A DNA stretch of 64,000 nucleotides from Hyaloscypha bicolor E (Eukaryota; Ascomycota; Leotiomycetes; Helotiales; Hyaloscyphaceae): positions 2,455,750 to 2,519,749 of the forward strand of contig NW_020194589.1 of assembly GCF_002865645.1 (NCBI RefSeq), written 5' to 3'. Positions 11,923 through 22,353 of the stretch are shown here, in pieces. Made by a program: the position numbers and the translations under genes. Under the pieces are notes generated by a model. The model saw only the letters and a program-made list of their open reading frames with translations. It was not told the DNA's origin and did no database searches. Each line of letters opens with the position of its first letter. Within the stretch, counting starts at the first letter, position 1.

Positions 11923-12680
11923 ATGTCCTACTTCAACGATGGGAAGCGACACCAGTAAGTCAACCATTCCCTTCCACTTCTCCACTCCCACAATTCACCG
12001 AGCTAACTCCCCAACCTCGCAGCCCCGCCCCGCTAACACCAGCAACCTGGCAAACGGCCCTCTGGACCTCCTCCCCCTTCTGCTAAACACATGGGGTCAA
12101 CCCTCTGATCGCATCTTCTCCCTGTGCCCCCAGCATAGCATCCCCCCACGTTTGTGTACCCATTCTGTACGCTCTTCGACCTCTCTATTCCTTATGCCCT
12201 TCTCCACAAAATCTTCTACCTCAAAATATCTCCTCGACCCGCAACCGACTTCTTGATGCATGATATGTATAAGGAGTGCGATAGGACAACGGATTAAAAG
12301 CCTTGAGGAGGTGGCAGTGGTTGGTCGTTCGGATGGTCGTTCGGATGGTCATTCATACATGGGCGTTACGCATTTTTATGCTCGCATGTGGAATGGTAAC
12401 GTTCATCGGTATAACCATCATACGGAGCTTCTCTCCTCCAGTTAGAGGGGAATATGGCGCCCATTGGCCAGATCCTTTGCTGGTATGCGGGCATGGTATC
12501 ACTCTCTGTTTCTTCGCAGGTGTGGATATCGCCAGCCAACAACAGATGGTCAAGAAGACTTTTGCAATCGATCACAGGAACTACCCTGGCTACGAAAGTA
12601 GCACCTTTAGGTCGGCGTTCTGGCTGCTCATCAACGTCATGTTTGGTGTCCTATGGTATGCATTCAGATATAGGAGCTAA
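11923..12680 (+). pseudogene. Probable broken membrane-protein gene
   Basis: Protein-like segments lie in different frames. There is an ATG at 11923 (MSYFNDGKRH) followed by a good donor GTAAGT at 11955. A segment at about 12148-12290 reads FVYPFCTLFDLSIPYALLHK and ends at a TAA. A hydrophobic segment at 12291-12680, in another frame, has about three membrane-like stretches (WALRIFMLACGMVTFIG, then LLVCGHGITLCFF, then AFWLLINVMFGVLWYAF). I found no intron set that joins these frames, which suggests frameshift decay; an unrecognised splice pattern is the alternative. Two and a half copies of a 12-bp unit (GGTCGTTCGGAT) lie at 12322-12352 inside it. The family is not recognised. Confidence 0.35.
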
Positions 12681-12933
12681 GGGACAAATAATCCAGACTG
12701 GACAACATCTTCGGACGATGAGGTTCGAGAGTGTAAGTATAATTTACACCACTCTAAAGCCAAGTAAATCGCCCAAGCTCAAGGGTATTCAACTCCAACG
12801 CCAAAATATGACCTGAGACCCAACCCGCTTGCTTCGCATCTCCAAAAACCAACACTGCTCCACTAATACCACTTCAACTTCGATTCTTCTCTTCAATTAT
12901 GCTAAGTGTTGAAGTGCTTACAAAATATCCCTG
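12681..12933. other. Short intergenic stretch
   Basis: Lies between the broken gene and the 3' end of the orphan on the minus strand. Nothing recognised. Confidence 0.5.
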
Positions 12934-13628
12934 CTAGGTAGGGTGCTGGTTGAGAAGTTTCGCTAGTGCCTTCAAATCCAGTTTAAGACTTGTATTCTTC
13001 TCGAACTCTTCATTAAAGTCCTCGAATTCCACACCACGAATATTTGGGTTCTGATGGAGAAAGATGAACACCTGGCGCAACAGCCATTCATAGTCATGGC
13101 CGTGGAAATGGGCGCCGTCGAAGTCGAAGCCAAAGCTGGTCTGGTTCTCCTCAACGTCGGTGAACATGGCTTCGACACGCAGGCTAGACTCGAGGTTCTC
13201 GGTTTGGAGGGCGTCTTCGAATTTCTGTTCACGAGTACGGGGGTCGAACTTGGGGTATGACTCGTTCTCGTCCTTGGGGCTGCTAGCTATTAGGTCTCCG
13301 TTAGTTTTGTTTTACAAACGTCCAAAGTATTTCAGAACGACATAAGACACAAGCAAACAACATGAGCGTAGCAGCCTTAGTAACGTCCAAAGAATGATTA
13401 ATAGACATAAGCCGTTGCCCAAGCTCTTAATGCAAACAAAGATGAAAGGCAGTTTGGCTTACCATAATCATCCAACTCCTCCTTCCCATAATCCAAGGTC
13501 CCAAACTCGATTTCCTCTTCATCCAGGCGTTGCTGCTCCTTCAGTTCCTGTTCCTCCCTTGTGCTCTCCATCTTCTCCACTTTATGTTCTTTCTTGCAAC
13601 GGAAGTCTGCAACGGATATGTCGGACAT
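12934..13628 (-). CDS. Small conserved-looking orphan, acidic, unknown function
   Basis: Exons 13463..13628 and 12934..13286 give 172 aa; the 176-bp intron (GTAAGC...AATAG) joins GATTATG to CTAGCAGC in frame. The N-terminal third is highly charged (KMESTREEQELKEQQRLDEE) and probably helical. The C-terminal part is globular, with FGFDFDGAHFHGHDYEWLLR followed by QVFIFLHQNPNIRGVEFEDF and a Leu-rich end. There is no signal peptide, membrane segment or motif that I recognise. The composition and exact splice support a real gene. The upstream flank carries a CACGTG E-box-like site near 13836. I do not assign a function. Confidence 0.7.
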
Positions 13629-14403
13629 AATGGCGAGGCGATCGAGTTGAGATGAGATGCGATTAGGTTGGGACTTTTGTTTGGGTAAGGAAGGAGACTT
13701 CGGAGGAGAGTGTGGCTTTCAGCCTGGGCAATTAATGTTCTTGGAGGAACCAAAGTAAAACCTGGGACGGTAGGCGATTGTTCTCCAGGGCTTGGAAGGC
13801 GTCAAATCAAATTTGGGAGCCTTGTCGGGGTGAATGCACGTGACTCAGGGGCTCGCTAATTTATCTGCTTGGGGGAATCATTCATCTAGCTCAACACATT
13901 TTTTTAGAGAAGTGTTGCTATGTAAGACGTTCAGCAAGGTGATATTTGCAGCAGATGCCTTTTTCTAGAAGTGGAACTCAAAAGAGACCACTGCACTCGT
14001 TATACGTGTGAAATAATCTCAATGCTCTTCGCTCAGGGAAAAACTGTACACAACTTCTAAGAGGGAAATCAAGACGGGGTGGTGACGCCTATATGTATCC
14101 CACTTACAGCTGAACACACCTCTTACAGCTGGACACACTTCCAAGAAGCGACTACCACTAGTGTCCGATTGTCCGCATGTGTTCTGCCAGTAAGGAGGCC
14201 TCACTTACAGCTGGACACAGTGAAGTGCACATTTCACAATCGTGTTCCACACTTTCAAAATGTCGGTGGCACGTAAAATAAGTTCCGTTATCCACCAGCC
14301 TCTTAGATGCAGGAAAAAGGGATTTGTCATCTAGCTACGCCTTCCTTTGTCCTATAGCCGCTGCGCATTCACTTGACGTTCCAGCGTTCCAGCGTTCCAG
14401 GGG
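13629..14403. other. Intergenic, left flank of the transposon
   Basis: No gene. Contains near-repeats of CTTACAGCTGRACAC at about 14103-14220 (three copies of a 15-bp motif) and three tandem copies of CGTTCCAG at 14378-14401, immediately before the transposon end. Its edge may represent older insertions. Confidence 0.5.
14378..14401. repeat. CGTTCCAG x3 tandem repeat
   Basis: Three perfect tandem copies of the 8-mer CGTTCCAG abut the left terminal inverted repeat of the Tc1-type element. Confidence 0.8.
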
Positions 14404-14424
14404 CAGTCACCCGCAACTCATATT
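14404..14424 (+). repeat. Left terminal inverted repeat of the Tc1 element
   Basis: CAGT, five bases, then GCAACTCATATT; the last 12 bases are identical to the reverse complement of the right end. Confidence 0.75.
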
Positions 14425-14493
14425 AAGCGAAACGCGTATTTAAGCGACGCGACGCGTTTCCCCCCTCCATCTCTCTTATATATATTAGCCGAA

Positions 14494-15596
14494 ATGCCAC
14501 CTTTACGCACTCCTTTGCGCTCCATCTCTGGGAATCGTTCTAAGGGTTCAGAGATCTCCCATTATATGCGTGGTCAAGTTATGGGAAAGGCTTCTGAGGG
14601 TGCAAAATTAGTTGCGATTGCGAAGGCTCTAAAACTCGATAGATCGACCGTTAATTACACACTTTAGCAAGACACATTGCGCGATGACAGCCACTCCCTA
14701 CCACGAAAGCCAAGGAACAAGTCGTATACCGATGCCGAAGAGAGACGCCTACTTTATCATATTCATTTAAACTCAAAGGATACTTACGCACAAGTCATCA
14801 AGGCTTGTAGCCTCCGTTGCAGGCCCATTACTATTAAGAAGATCCTCAAGCGTTATGGCATATGTAATTAGAGAGCAAAGAGGTACCCGGAGCTTATAGA
14901 AGTTTACGCGTTGGCACGACTTGCTTGGTGCCTTGTACGAGAGGGCTAGACTGCGGAAGAGTAGGGATTAGTGTACTGGAGTAATGAGTGTTCTGTAAAG
15001 CAGGGGCAGGTTAAAAGGGGGGAATAATGCTTTTGTATACCAGCACAAAAATGGCATAAAGAGATGGTCCAAACCTATGGTACAGGCAAAAATATAAAAG
15101 TCATGGTTTGGGAGAGCTTTTGGGACCTTGGAGGTCTAATTACTATATTATGGACCGTAATTTTGAGTCGGCAAAGCATGGATACTTAGCCAACTCCTAT
15201 CTTGAGGTCTGCGAGGCAGAAGTAGCTCCTATTTTTCAGGAGCTTAATAACGGATACTTATTTATACAAGACAATGCTTCTATTTATCGGGTATACTTAG
15301 TTCAATCTTGGTTTAGGGCCCATAGGATTATACAGATAGTAAATTGGCCTGCTTACTCCCCCGATCTTAACTTGATTGAGCATATCTGGTGGCACTTGAA
15401 AGTACGGGTCTATGAGATGTTTCTAGAGGTAGCTGCGGACCTGTCCAAATCAAAGTATGCGAGGCAGAGGCCAGTGTCTTGTATTTAAGCTATGTGGGAC
15501 ACTTTGGATAAGGGAATCTTTAATGTTTTATATGCTAGTATGCCGGCGAGAATGAAGGCTTGCATCGCGGCAGGCGGGTGGTATACTAGATATTAA
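14494..15596 (+). pseudogene. Tc1-type DDE transposase relic
   Basis: The frame opens at 14494 (MPPLRTPLRS), with a helix-turn-helix region including AIAKALKLDRSTVNY. It is interrupted by TAG at 14665, TAG at 14869, further TAG/TAA codons up to about 15030, a frame change near 15125 and a TAA at 15486. The catalytic part remains readable: YLFIQDNASI, then NWPAYSPDLNLIEHIWWHLK, the second Asp and the Glu of the DDE triad. At the first position the sequence reads SNEC where the family has an Asp, a G-to-A change. The stops are consistent with TGG-to-TAG and CAA-to-TAA, i.e. C:G to T:A. The enzyme would be inactive. Confidence 0.85.
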
Positions 15597-15764
15597 GATA
15601 ATTAGACAGACAAAACTGCGTAATATTTGGGCACGTGAAAGAACAAATTATAGTGAATTAAATGACCTAATTTTTATGCGAATTGGACCAGTAGTTATTA
15701 AGTAATTAAGTGTGGAAGTGGTTGGTAGTAATGTTGATATTTGGTGGGGTGCGGGGTTGATTAA

Positions 15765-15785
15765 AATATGAGTTGCCTAGTACTG
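15765..15785 (-). repeat. Right terminal inverted repeat of the Tc1 element
   Basis: Reads AATATGAGTTGC, five bases, ACTG, followed by TA at 15786-15787. It mirrors the left end at 16 of 21 positions outside the diverged five. Confidence 0.75.
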
Positions 15786-18211
15786 TAGTATGCCAAAGTC
15801 GAGCCCCCACACTAAAGGCTCATTTGGGATCTAATTTCTACGTCCTCGAGTGTTCCTCGATCTATTTGGAGCTTTACCAAGGGTCATAGTTAACATAAGT
15901 AAATATTGTTGCCATTTGTATTCCATGCAAAGGCGAGCGGCATTGACATTAGTCCAATACCCTAAGCGAGGAAAGGCGCAATTTTGACCTGCGCAATACA
16001 GAAATTCTCACAATTCCCCCTTGTATTTAATTATCGTAAAAATTTCGCGAAAGTCAGATCTGCTCCTTTTCTGTTACTCAAAGACTTTTAAAGACTTTTG
16101 GATGTTCCGTTGAAATTCGGCGTGATTTCCCAAAAGTAGCGATTTTAGTGTTCCTCGCAGCTAGACGGGTTTCAACGCCGTACGCGAGTTCGCTCAAATC
16201 CCCAAATCCTCTTATATTAGTGGCGATAGTTCGGACGTAGGTCAGCAAAGCGGTTACTGGGATTTGATTGCAGAGATATTTGGAGAGAATTCCACGGCAG
16301 CCGTGGCTTGACGGGGAGTTGAGGAGGCATAAAAGTTGACTTGGAGTGGGCGAAGCAGCTAGTATCGTGATCTATTCCTAGCAATCACCCACTCGGGAGC
16401 CGCGTTGTCTTCGACTTCGGCGTCCTCCACGTTATCGGATTCCATCCTTCTTTGGATTTGTCTTGCTCGATGTCTTCACTGGCGTTTCGGTCGCGGTGGA
16501 GGGAGTTGTCGAACTGAGGTGGATCGAGCATATCCCGCGCTCCCTCTTCTTCAAGGATCTCGTCGTGCTGATTATCTTGTTACTATTTCGTTGCCCGTTC
16601 CACTTCTTTCAGAGGTTTTCAAGGGCCGTCTAGTGTTGTGGTATCCCCCGAGTAGTGCTTGGATATTCGGTACGCTTTCTTGGTCGCGGATCTGCACAAT
16701 GAACTCTGTGAGGTCTTTCCTAGAAGAGCTTTAGGACTTTTGTAGCTTTCCGAGGGTTCGCCGGTAAGAAGTGATTAAGGACATCCAACCCTTCGTATAG
16801 AGAGTCGTATCCTCGTGTTCGGTTTCGTCGACTTGATTGTGCTCACCATCGGAGTTTCGGACTAGTATTCGTCTACGTCAGATCAGGTCCTGCAAATAGG
16901 TCTTTAGTAATCGTAATCAAAAATCCCCTCTTAAGAGCAATTAGACTGTGCTTCATAATAAGTTAGAGAAGGATTAATTAACCTCGATGTGACTGCGAAG
17001 GAGGGAAAACAATCGATCGGGAGCGATGCCCCTATTTTCCCGCACCAGGCTCCATGCCTCGCTTATGGCCTCGCTCTCTACAAAATACCAAAATTTAGTA
17101 AAAAGATAGGATCAAACTTTCAAAGAAACAAAAAAAAATACCCCCGATGGTTCACGACCAAGCATGGACTAAACCCCCTACGGGCCGTCCCTTCGTTGGC
17201 GCTTGTTGTCCGATATACGGATGAGTGAAGACACCTCGACCAACTAGCTCTACGGCCCACGCAGGGGAGATAGAGATTGGCACACTTGAAATCGTTATGT
17301 ACGGGGCAGAGCCAAGAAGGCGTGTGCATCAGTCTTACGGCAAGTGTAGTGGGCTCGAACCACCTGCAACTCATATCGTTCATCTGATTTCACCGGCTAT
17401 GATTTTAAGGGACGCGAGACCGCGAACCCCAAGACCAAGCACAAGGCTTGAGTGGACGGGACGTTAGTGTCGTCAGATGAGTTTGATAGAGTTGCGCCGT
17501 ACTGAGCTACAAAGTGCTCCTTGGATGTTAAAGGCAAAATCGCTTATTTCAATACATATGCTATTCAAGGAAAAAGCGGTGCACGTGAGGGGGTAGCCTC
17601 CTCAGCGAGGCTGGAGAAGCTACAACGAACACTTGAGAGCCCTGGAGTAGACTCGTCGCAACATCCATTGAAGAATTTCCCTTCTGGAGCATGGTCGTGA
17701 GCTGAAAGCAACCTTGCGAGGCGCACAATCAAGCAAGCATAATAAAGTAAGGTGAGTAATGATTTCAGGGGCGAGGCAAACACGTTTATTCATGCCCTCC
17801 TGAGAGAACTGGTCTAGTTTTTACGATGTGTGGTCCAAGTCATTTCCCGCCGCTCTCTTCCCATTCCATTCTCCGAGCGCACAATCAATCAGAGACGAGA
17901 AGCTGGGTCGGGTTCTCAAATGCTGAGCTTAAGCAAGCAAACGAAGCAAGCAAGGTGAAGTTCGATTCCAGAGATGGAGCAACATGCTCAATGCCAACTG
18001 GGCAAACTAGAGTCTTCCAGCTGTTTTCTAGGTAGTCTTTCGTCTCAAGTCATCTCTCAGAATCCGATCTTTTCGTCCCGCTCCAAACAAAGCACGCAAT
18101 TAAGCAAGAAGCAGAAATTCAGAAAAGCAAAGCGAAATTCTATTTCAAAGGCAAAGCAATGAATATCTATGCCCCCTGGTCAGTTCGCACTAGTCGCGAG
18201 GCCATGTACTT
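15786..18211. other. Gene-poor, AT-leaning degenerate block
   Basis: 2.4 kb without a supportable gene. Open frames (16405-16734 plus, 17225-17467 plus) have no domain. The segment at 16380-16750 reads better on the minus strand but is broken by stops, as expected for an old repeat. It also contains the tRNA-like boxes at 17351-17512. The rest may be 3' flank of the deaminase-like gene. Confidence 0.5.
17351..17512 (-). other. tRNA-like A and B boxes (possible SINE or tRNA relic)
   Basis: On the minus strand TAGCTCAGTACGG (about 17498-17510) fits the pol III A box TRGCNNAGYNNGG, and GGTTCGAGCCC (17351-17361) fits the B box GGTTCGANNCC. The B box sits in a possible T-arm (GGTGG...CCACT). The boxes are about 140 bp apart, too far for a normal tRNA, and no matching acceptor stem is visible. 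It could be a tRNA-derived SINE head, a tRNA with a long insertion, or chance. Confidence 0.3.
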
Positions 18212-19470
18212 TCATTTCCACATTATCTCTCTCAACCTCTTCTTCTCCTCTTCACTTCCGAATATGGTGTCGATAGCTCCTCGAGCAAGATCACAGGTCT
18301 GCTTTCTATCGAGTCCGAAGTGTTCTGCAATAAGCGCGTACTCATTTGAGAGAGCGCTGCCAAAGATGCCGACATCGTCGGTCTGTTTTCATCAGCACAC
18401 TGGCAAGATTCTTCTCGAGTTGGGATGAGACTAGGGAGGGGATGGACCTACGCTCAGCGCAATCGGACATCCCGTCTCCCTCCACCATCCAAAGTGGTGG
18501 TCCGAATAAGTGCCTGCGATCATCTTGGCATGGACATTACAGCTCAAGCAGAGCTCAAGTCCCAGTTTACTCTTGACGATCTCTTCTCTCACGTCTTCTG
18601 GAACGTGGATCACGTGGCCGATTCGATCAGGGTTGTATGAGAGCAAGGTCCATAGTTCTTGTGCAGTTGATGACTGAGGGGCTTCAGCGAAATGGATGGT
18701 GATCTCGAGATCATTTTTCTTGGCTTTCTCGAATGCTGGTCGAAAGATGGCTACCTCCCCTACCGCTGGGTCTCCGCAGAGGTCAATACCAACGACACCT
18801 TGGTCTCGAAATTTGATGGCAAGGTCCACGACTTCGAGAGCGACAGGGAGATCGTTCCGACGATCGATAGAGAGGATCAAGTGTGTTTTCATGGAGGATG
18901 AGGCATTGAATTTTGAGATGCAGTCGAGAGTTGTCTGGACATAGTCAACTTTCGTAATGTTGGCTGATGGAATGGCTCGAGGAGTTGTGCGAAGCTCGAG
19001 ATAGACAACTCCATCTGCTTGAAAGTCTTCAAGAACGGAGTTTGTAGTGTAGATCAAGGAAGAGAGGTCATTACAGAGAGAGTAGATGTATCTCGAGAAA
19101 AGTGGAAAGAAGCTACTCTCGCGTGAGACATTGAAGTCAACAAAGAAAAGAAGATGGCGGGTTTCAATCCTACTCACGTATCTAAATCATAATCAAACTT
19201 ACCAGCTGGCATCTCAACCAAAGGGTCCTCCAACGTCGTCTCTCCTCGCTCCTTTTTCTGAAGCCATACCTCATGAAGGCATTCTCGACTAATACTTCCA
19301 CTCAGGTGAGCATGTAGCTTCCAGAAGCGTTAGCCTTATATCAATAATTTTGCATAAGATTGTATGACGGCAGGAGACGAGATCCAGCCGCAGTCCGATG
19401 CATCCAGAGGCGGAGTGTATGCAAGTCATGGGTGGCGCACCTCTATCTTGGGTAAAGACCGAAAGTCCAT
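18212..19470 (-). CDS. Adenosine deaminase-like protein (N6-methyl-AMP deaminase type)
   Basis: Exons 19441..19470, 19178..19317, 18452..19112 and 18212..18382 give 333 aa. Splicing assembles the metal site of the adenosine/AMP deaminase family: HAH at residues 12-14 (SLPKIE joined to LHAHLSGSI), HFAE at 197-200 and STDD at 277-280 (CPIALS joined to TDDVGIFGSAL). HFAE instead of the adenosine deaminase HAGE, together with this length, points to the ADAL/MAPDA branch. Those enzymes hydrolyse N6-methyl-AMP to IMP and so remove methylated nucleotides derived from RNA turnover. It acts in the cytosol by family. Exon 1 is only 30 bp. It is divergent from the Gbeta gene across about 1.6 kb. The Aah1-type adenine deaminase is a less likely alternative. 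Confidence 0.87.
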
Positions 19471-21036
19471 AATCGAAATTGGAGATCAATTTCCCATGAA
19501 GTCAGATTTAATGTGGAATCCGCGGGCACGGCACCCAGTGAGGTTCCCGATGAACGGAACAGGTGTTTCTGTCTGGCGGGAGAGGCAAGACAAGACGGGC
19601 AGCTGAGTCGTGGTCGAGCGCTAAGGACGATCGAGCGATCTTCAACGGCAGGTGTGCAGCACAAAATATGATTGTGCTGATTGTGCTGCTTGAGTTTTGT
19701 TTTTGATTTTGGGTTTTGATTTGTTCTTGGCTTCGAAGGTTATTCTCCGAGCTTGAAGCTCTCGGGGTGCCGTGGCGTACGGCCGAAGATGGGGGTTGGG
19801 GCATGGTTCCCGAACAGAAGTCATGGTGTTCGTTCATCAGGTCAAATCCGACACGGTACAGGGGGGCGCTAGCAAGAGAGACATCTCCGGCAGATGGGGA
19901 TGGGGTCTCGAAGCAGTGGCAGGCCCAGCCCTGACGATCAGGACGGCTGACTTGCAGCTAGAGTGGAGGGGCACTGGAGCTTGCAACATTTCAATACTTC
20001 CAACACAGCAGCACGATCGTGGCTCAATATCGATATAAGATACGAACAGACATCACGAGCTGTCCAGTTGGTGAACACTCGCAGTTCATTCGCTCTCCTT
20101 TCCAGCTCGGTAGTGGACCACTCTGAGGCCTCTCCGGCCCTGGGTGATCGCAAATGCATCGTAATTTAAAGGGCCCATCCATGCTGCAAGCTGCATGCGG
20201 TGGTATGATAGCGACTAGAGCAGCCAGGAGGTGACAGGACAGGCAGCTAGAAGTCAAGTCCAATTCCAGGACGACGGACCAGAGCGGAGGGGAGTCAGGA
20301 CTTGAGAAGTGAGGCGTGAGACTGTGAGGGCCAACGGCTTGCTCAGCACTCCCTGACCTCACGCCTGCGCCTGCGCCCGCGCTTTGACGTTCTCACTGGG
20401 AGCGGACGGAGTGGATGCCGGTCGCAGAACGAGATCTCCAGCTGGAAATCCCCCTCCGTCCGACTCCCTCTTCTCTTCGCGGCAACCAGCACCCAGCAAC
20501 CGCAGCAGCAACCGCAACTCGGGGGCCTCGTCTTTCCTTTCCGTCCCTTCCTTTCCCTTCCAGCCTCCCAGCCTTCCAGGTGCACCAGCGCTGACCCGAT
20601 CCGAGTTTGTTTGTGCATCGGACCCAAGCCTCTGGCGACGGCCCCATCAAGCCTCCCAGTCTGCTCCTTCGCTCGTTGCTCCTGTAAGCAGCAGCAATAG
20701 GCGGAAAGTGGCTTCGGTTAGTCAATTGGGACTAGCCAAAAAGCAAAGGGAGCAGCAACCTCCACAATCGACCTTCACCTCCTGCCCCAATCTACAACAT
20801 CGCGTCGACGACCTCGCAATTGAAGTATCGTCCTTCTGCCCGCGCATCGCCCAGCCCATCGCTAGTGACCACCTCGTTCCGGAGGAGGGCTGCCTGCTTG
20901 CTCGACCGCACTGTCAACAGCCTCGGGGAGCTATCTTCCGTTTGGCGCACCCCCCTACCCTAGCCCCATCTCCTCCATCTCCATCTCGAACGTCCCCCAG
21001 CTCGATTAGCAATTGTCAACCTCACAACCCGCCAAC
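19471..21036. other. Divergent promoter region with CT-rich Gbeta leader
   Basis: 1.57 kb between the deaminase-like gene and the Gbeta gene. From about 20340 to 21036 the plus strand is strongly C/T-rich, typical of a long fungal 5' leader. A 241-codon open frame through this leader begins with a non-ATG codon and is Pro/Ser/Arg-rich, so I treat it as non-coding. Confidence 0.55.
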
Positions 21037-22353
21037 ATGTCGAACGACGTCTCTCCCGACCAGATGCAGGCGCGCATCCAGCAAGCCCGTCGTGAAGCCG
21101 AAAACCTGAAGGATAGAATAAAGCGCAAGAAGGATGAATTGGCCGATGGCACTCGTGAGTAACCGACCTGTTTGAGAGCTCCACCGCATTGCCATAGCTC
21201 CCCATGCGCCATGAATGCGATCGTATGCTGATCAATCTGTATACAGTCTCCGGCATCGCCAGGAGTCAACAAGAAGCCCTCCCCAAGAACCAGATGATGA
21301 AAACCCGGAAAACACTGAAGGGACATCTAGCTAAGATCTATGCCATGCATTGGTCAACGGATCGGAGACATTTGGTGTCGGCGTCGCAGGATGGAAAACT
21401 TATTATTTGGGATGCATACACAACCAACAAAGTCCACGCCATTCCTCTCCGTTCTTCGTGGGTCATGACCTGCGCATACGCCCCGAGTGGTAATTACGTC
21501 GCCTGCGGTGGTCTGGACAACATTTGCTCAATTTACAACCTAAATTCAAACCGCGATGGACCAACTCGTGTTGCCCGGGAGCTCTCAGGACACTCTGGAT
21601 ATCTCTCCTGCTGCAGATTCATTAATGACCGAAGCATCTTGACCTCTTCGGGCGATATGACCTGTATGAAATGGGATGTGGAAACCGGATCAAAGGTGAC
21701 TGAATTCGCGGACCATCTCGGTGATGTTATGAGCATCAGCATCAACCCGACCAACCAAAACACTTTTGTCTCTGGTGCCTGTGATGCTTTTGCCAAGCTG
21801 TGGGATATTCGTGCTGGCAAAGCAGTCCAGACCTTCGCTGGCCACGAATCCGACATTAATGCCATCCAATTCTTCCCAGATGGTCATTCCTTTGTCACCG
21901 GTTCCGATGATGCTACCTGCCGATTGTTTGATATTCGAGCTGATCGGGAACTTAACCAATACGGAGTACGTTGGTCTCTTCTACTGAGATAGGTCTATCT
22001 GCTAATGAAACAACAGAGCGAGGCTATTCTTTGCGGCATTACGTCTGTTGCTACGTCGGTTTCCGGCAGGCTACTGTTTGCGGGTTATGATGATTTCGAG
22101 TGCAAGGTAAGATGAGCCGGTGGCAGCATCGCACCGTGAATCAGCAACTGATATTTGGTCCTAGGTCTGGGATATCACTCGGGGCGAGAAGGTTGGATCG
22201 CTGGTCGGTCACGATAACCGAGTCAGTTGTTTGGGTGTCAGCAACGATGGAATGAGCTTGTGCACTGGATCTTGGGATTCATTGGTAAGAATCCAGTTCT
22301 GCCAACACATAGTGCTTTGCTGACATTTCTAGCTCAAAATCTGGGCCATGTGA
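21037..22353 (+). CDS. Heterotrimeric G protein beta subunit
   Basis: Exons 21037..21154, 21247..21965, 22017..22106, 22165..22284, 22333..22353 give 355 aa. The N-terminal helix [16 protein letters not shown] (through about residue 40) is the coiled-coil that pairs with Ggamma. Seven WD repeats follow, from [31 protein letters not shown] to the last, which ends in LKIWAM. The match to fungal SfaD/Gnb-1 type Gbeta is close along the whole length. It works with Galpha and Ggamma at the plasma membrane in growth, conidiation and mating signalling. The four introns after the first exon have canonical signals. A phosducin-like gene, a Gbeta-gamma chaperone, lies 2.1 kb downstream on the same strand. 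Confidence 0.95.

Larger units (their letters stand above)
14404..15785 (+). mobile_element. Decayed Tc1/mariner transposon
   Basis: About 1.38 kb. Terminal inverted repeats start CAGT, then five diverged bases, then a perfect 12-bp GCAACTCATATT: left at 14404-14424 and right (reverse complement) at 15765-15785. A TA follows the right end, but the left flank is GG, so the target duplication is not intact. The interior carries a Tc1-type transposase relic. CAGT-starting ends, this size and a DDE transposase are typical of Tc1 elements in fungi. Several GC-rich palindromic steps (AAACGCG...CGCGTTT) sit just inside the left end. Confidence 0.8.

Noticed and set aside
17140..17400. Possible intact tRNA gene on the minus strand
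   Set aside because: Box spacing is too long and no acceptor stem pairs; kept only as a relic or SINE-like observation.
20384..21109. 241-codon open frame upstream of and overlapping the Gbeta start
   Set aside because: It starts with a non-ATG codon, is Pro/Ser/Arg-rich from a C/T-rich leader, and overlaps the true Gbeta first exon in another frame.
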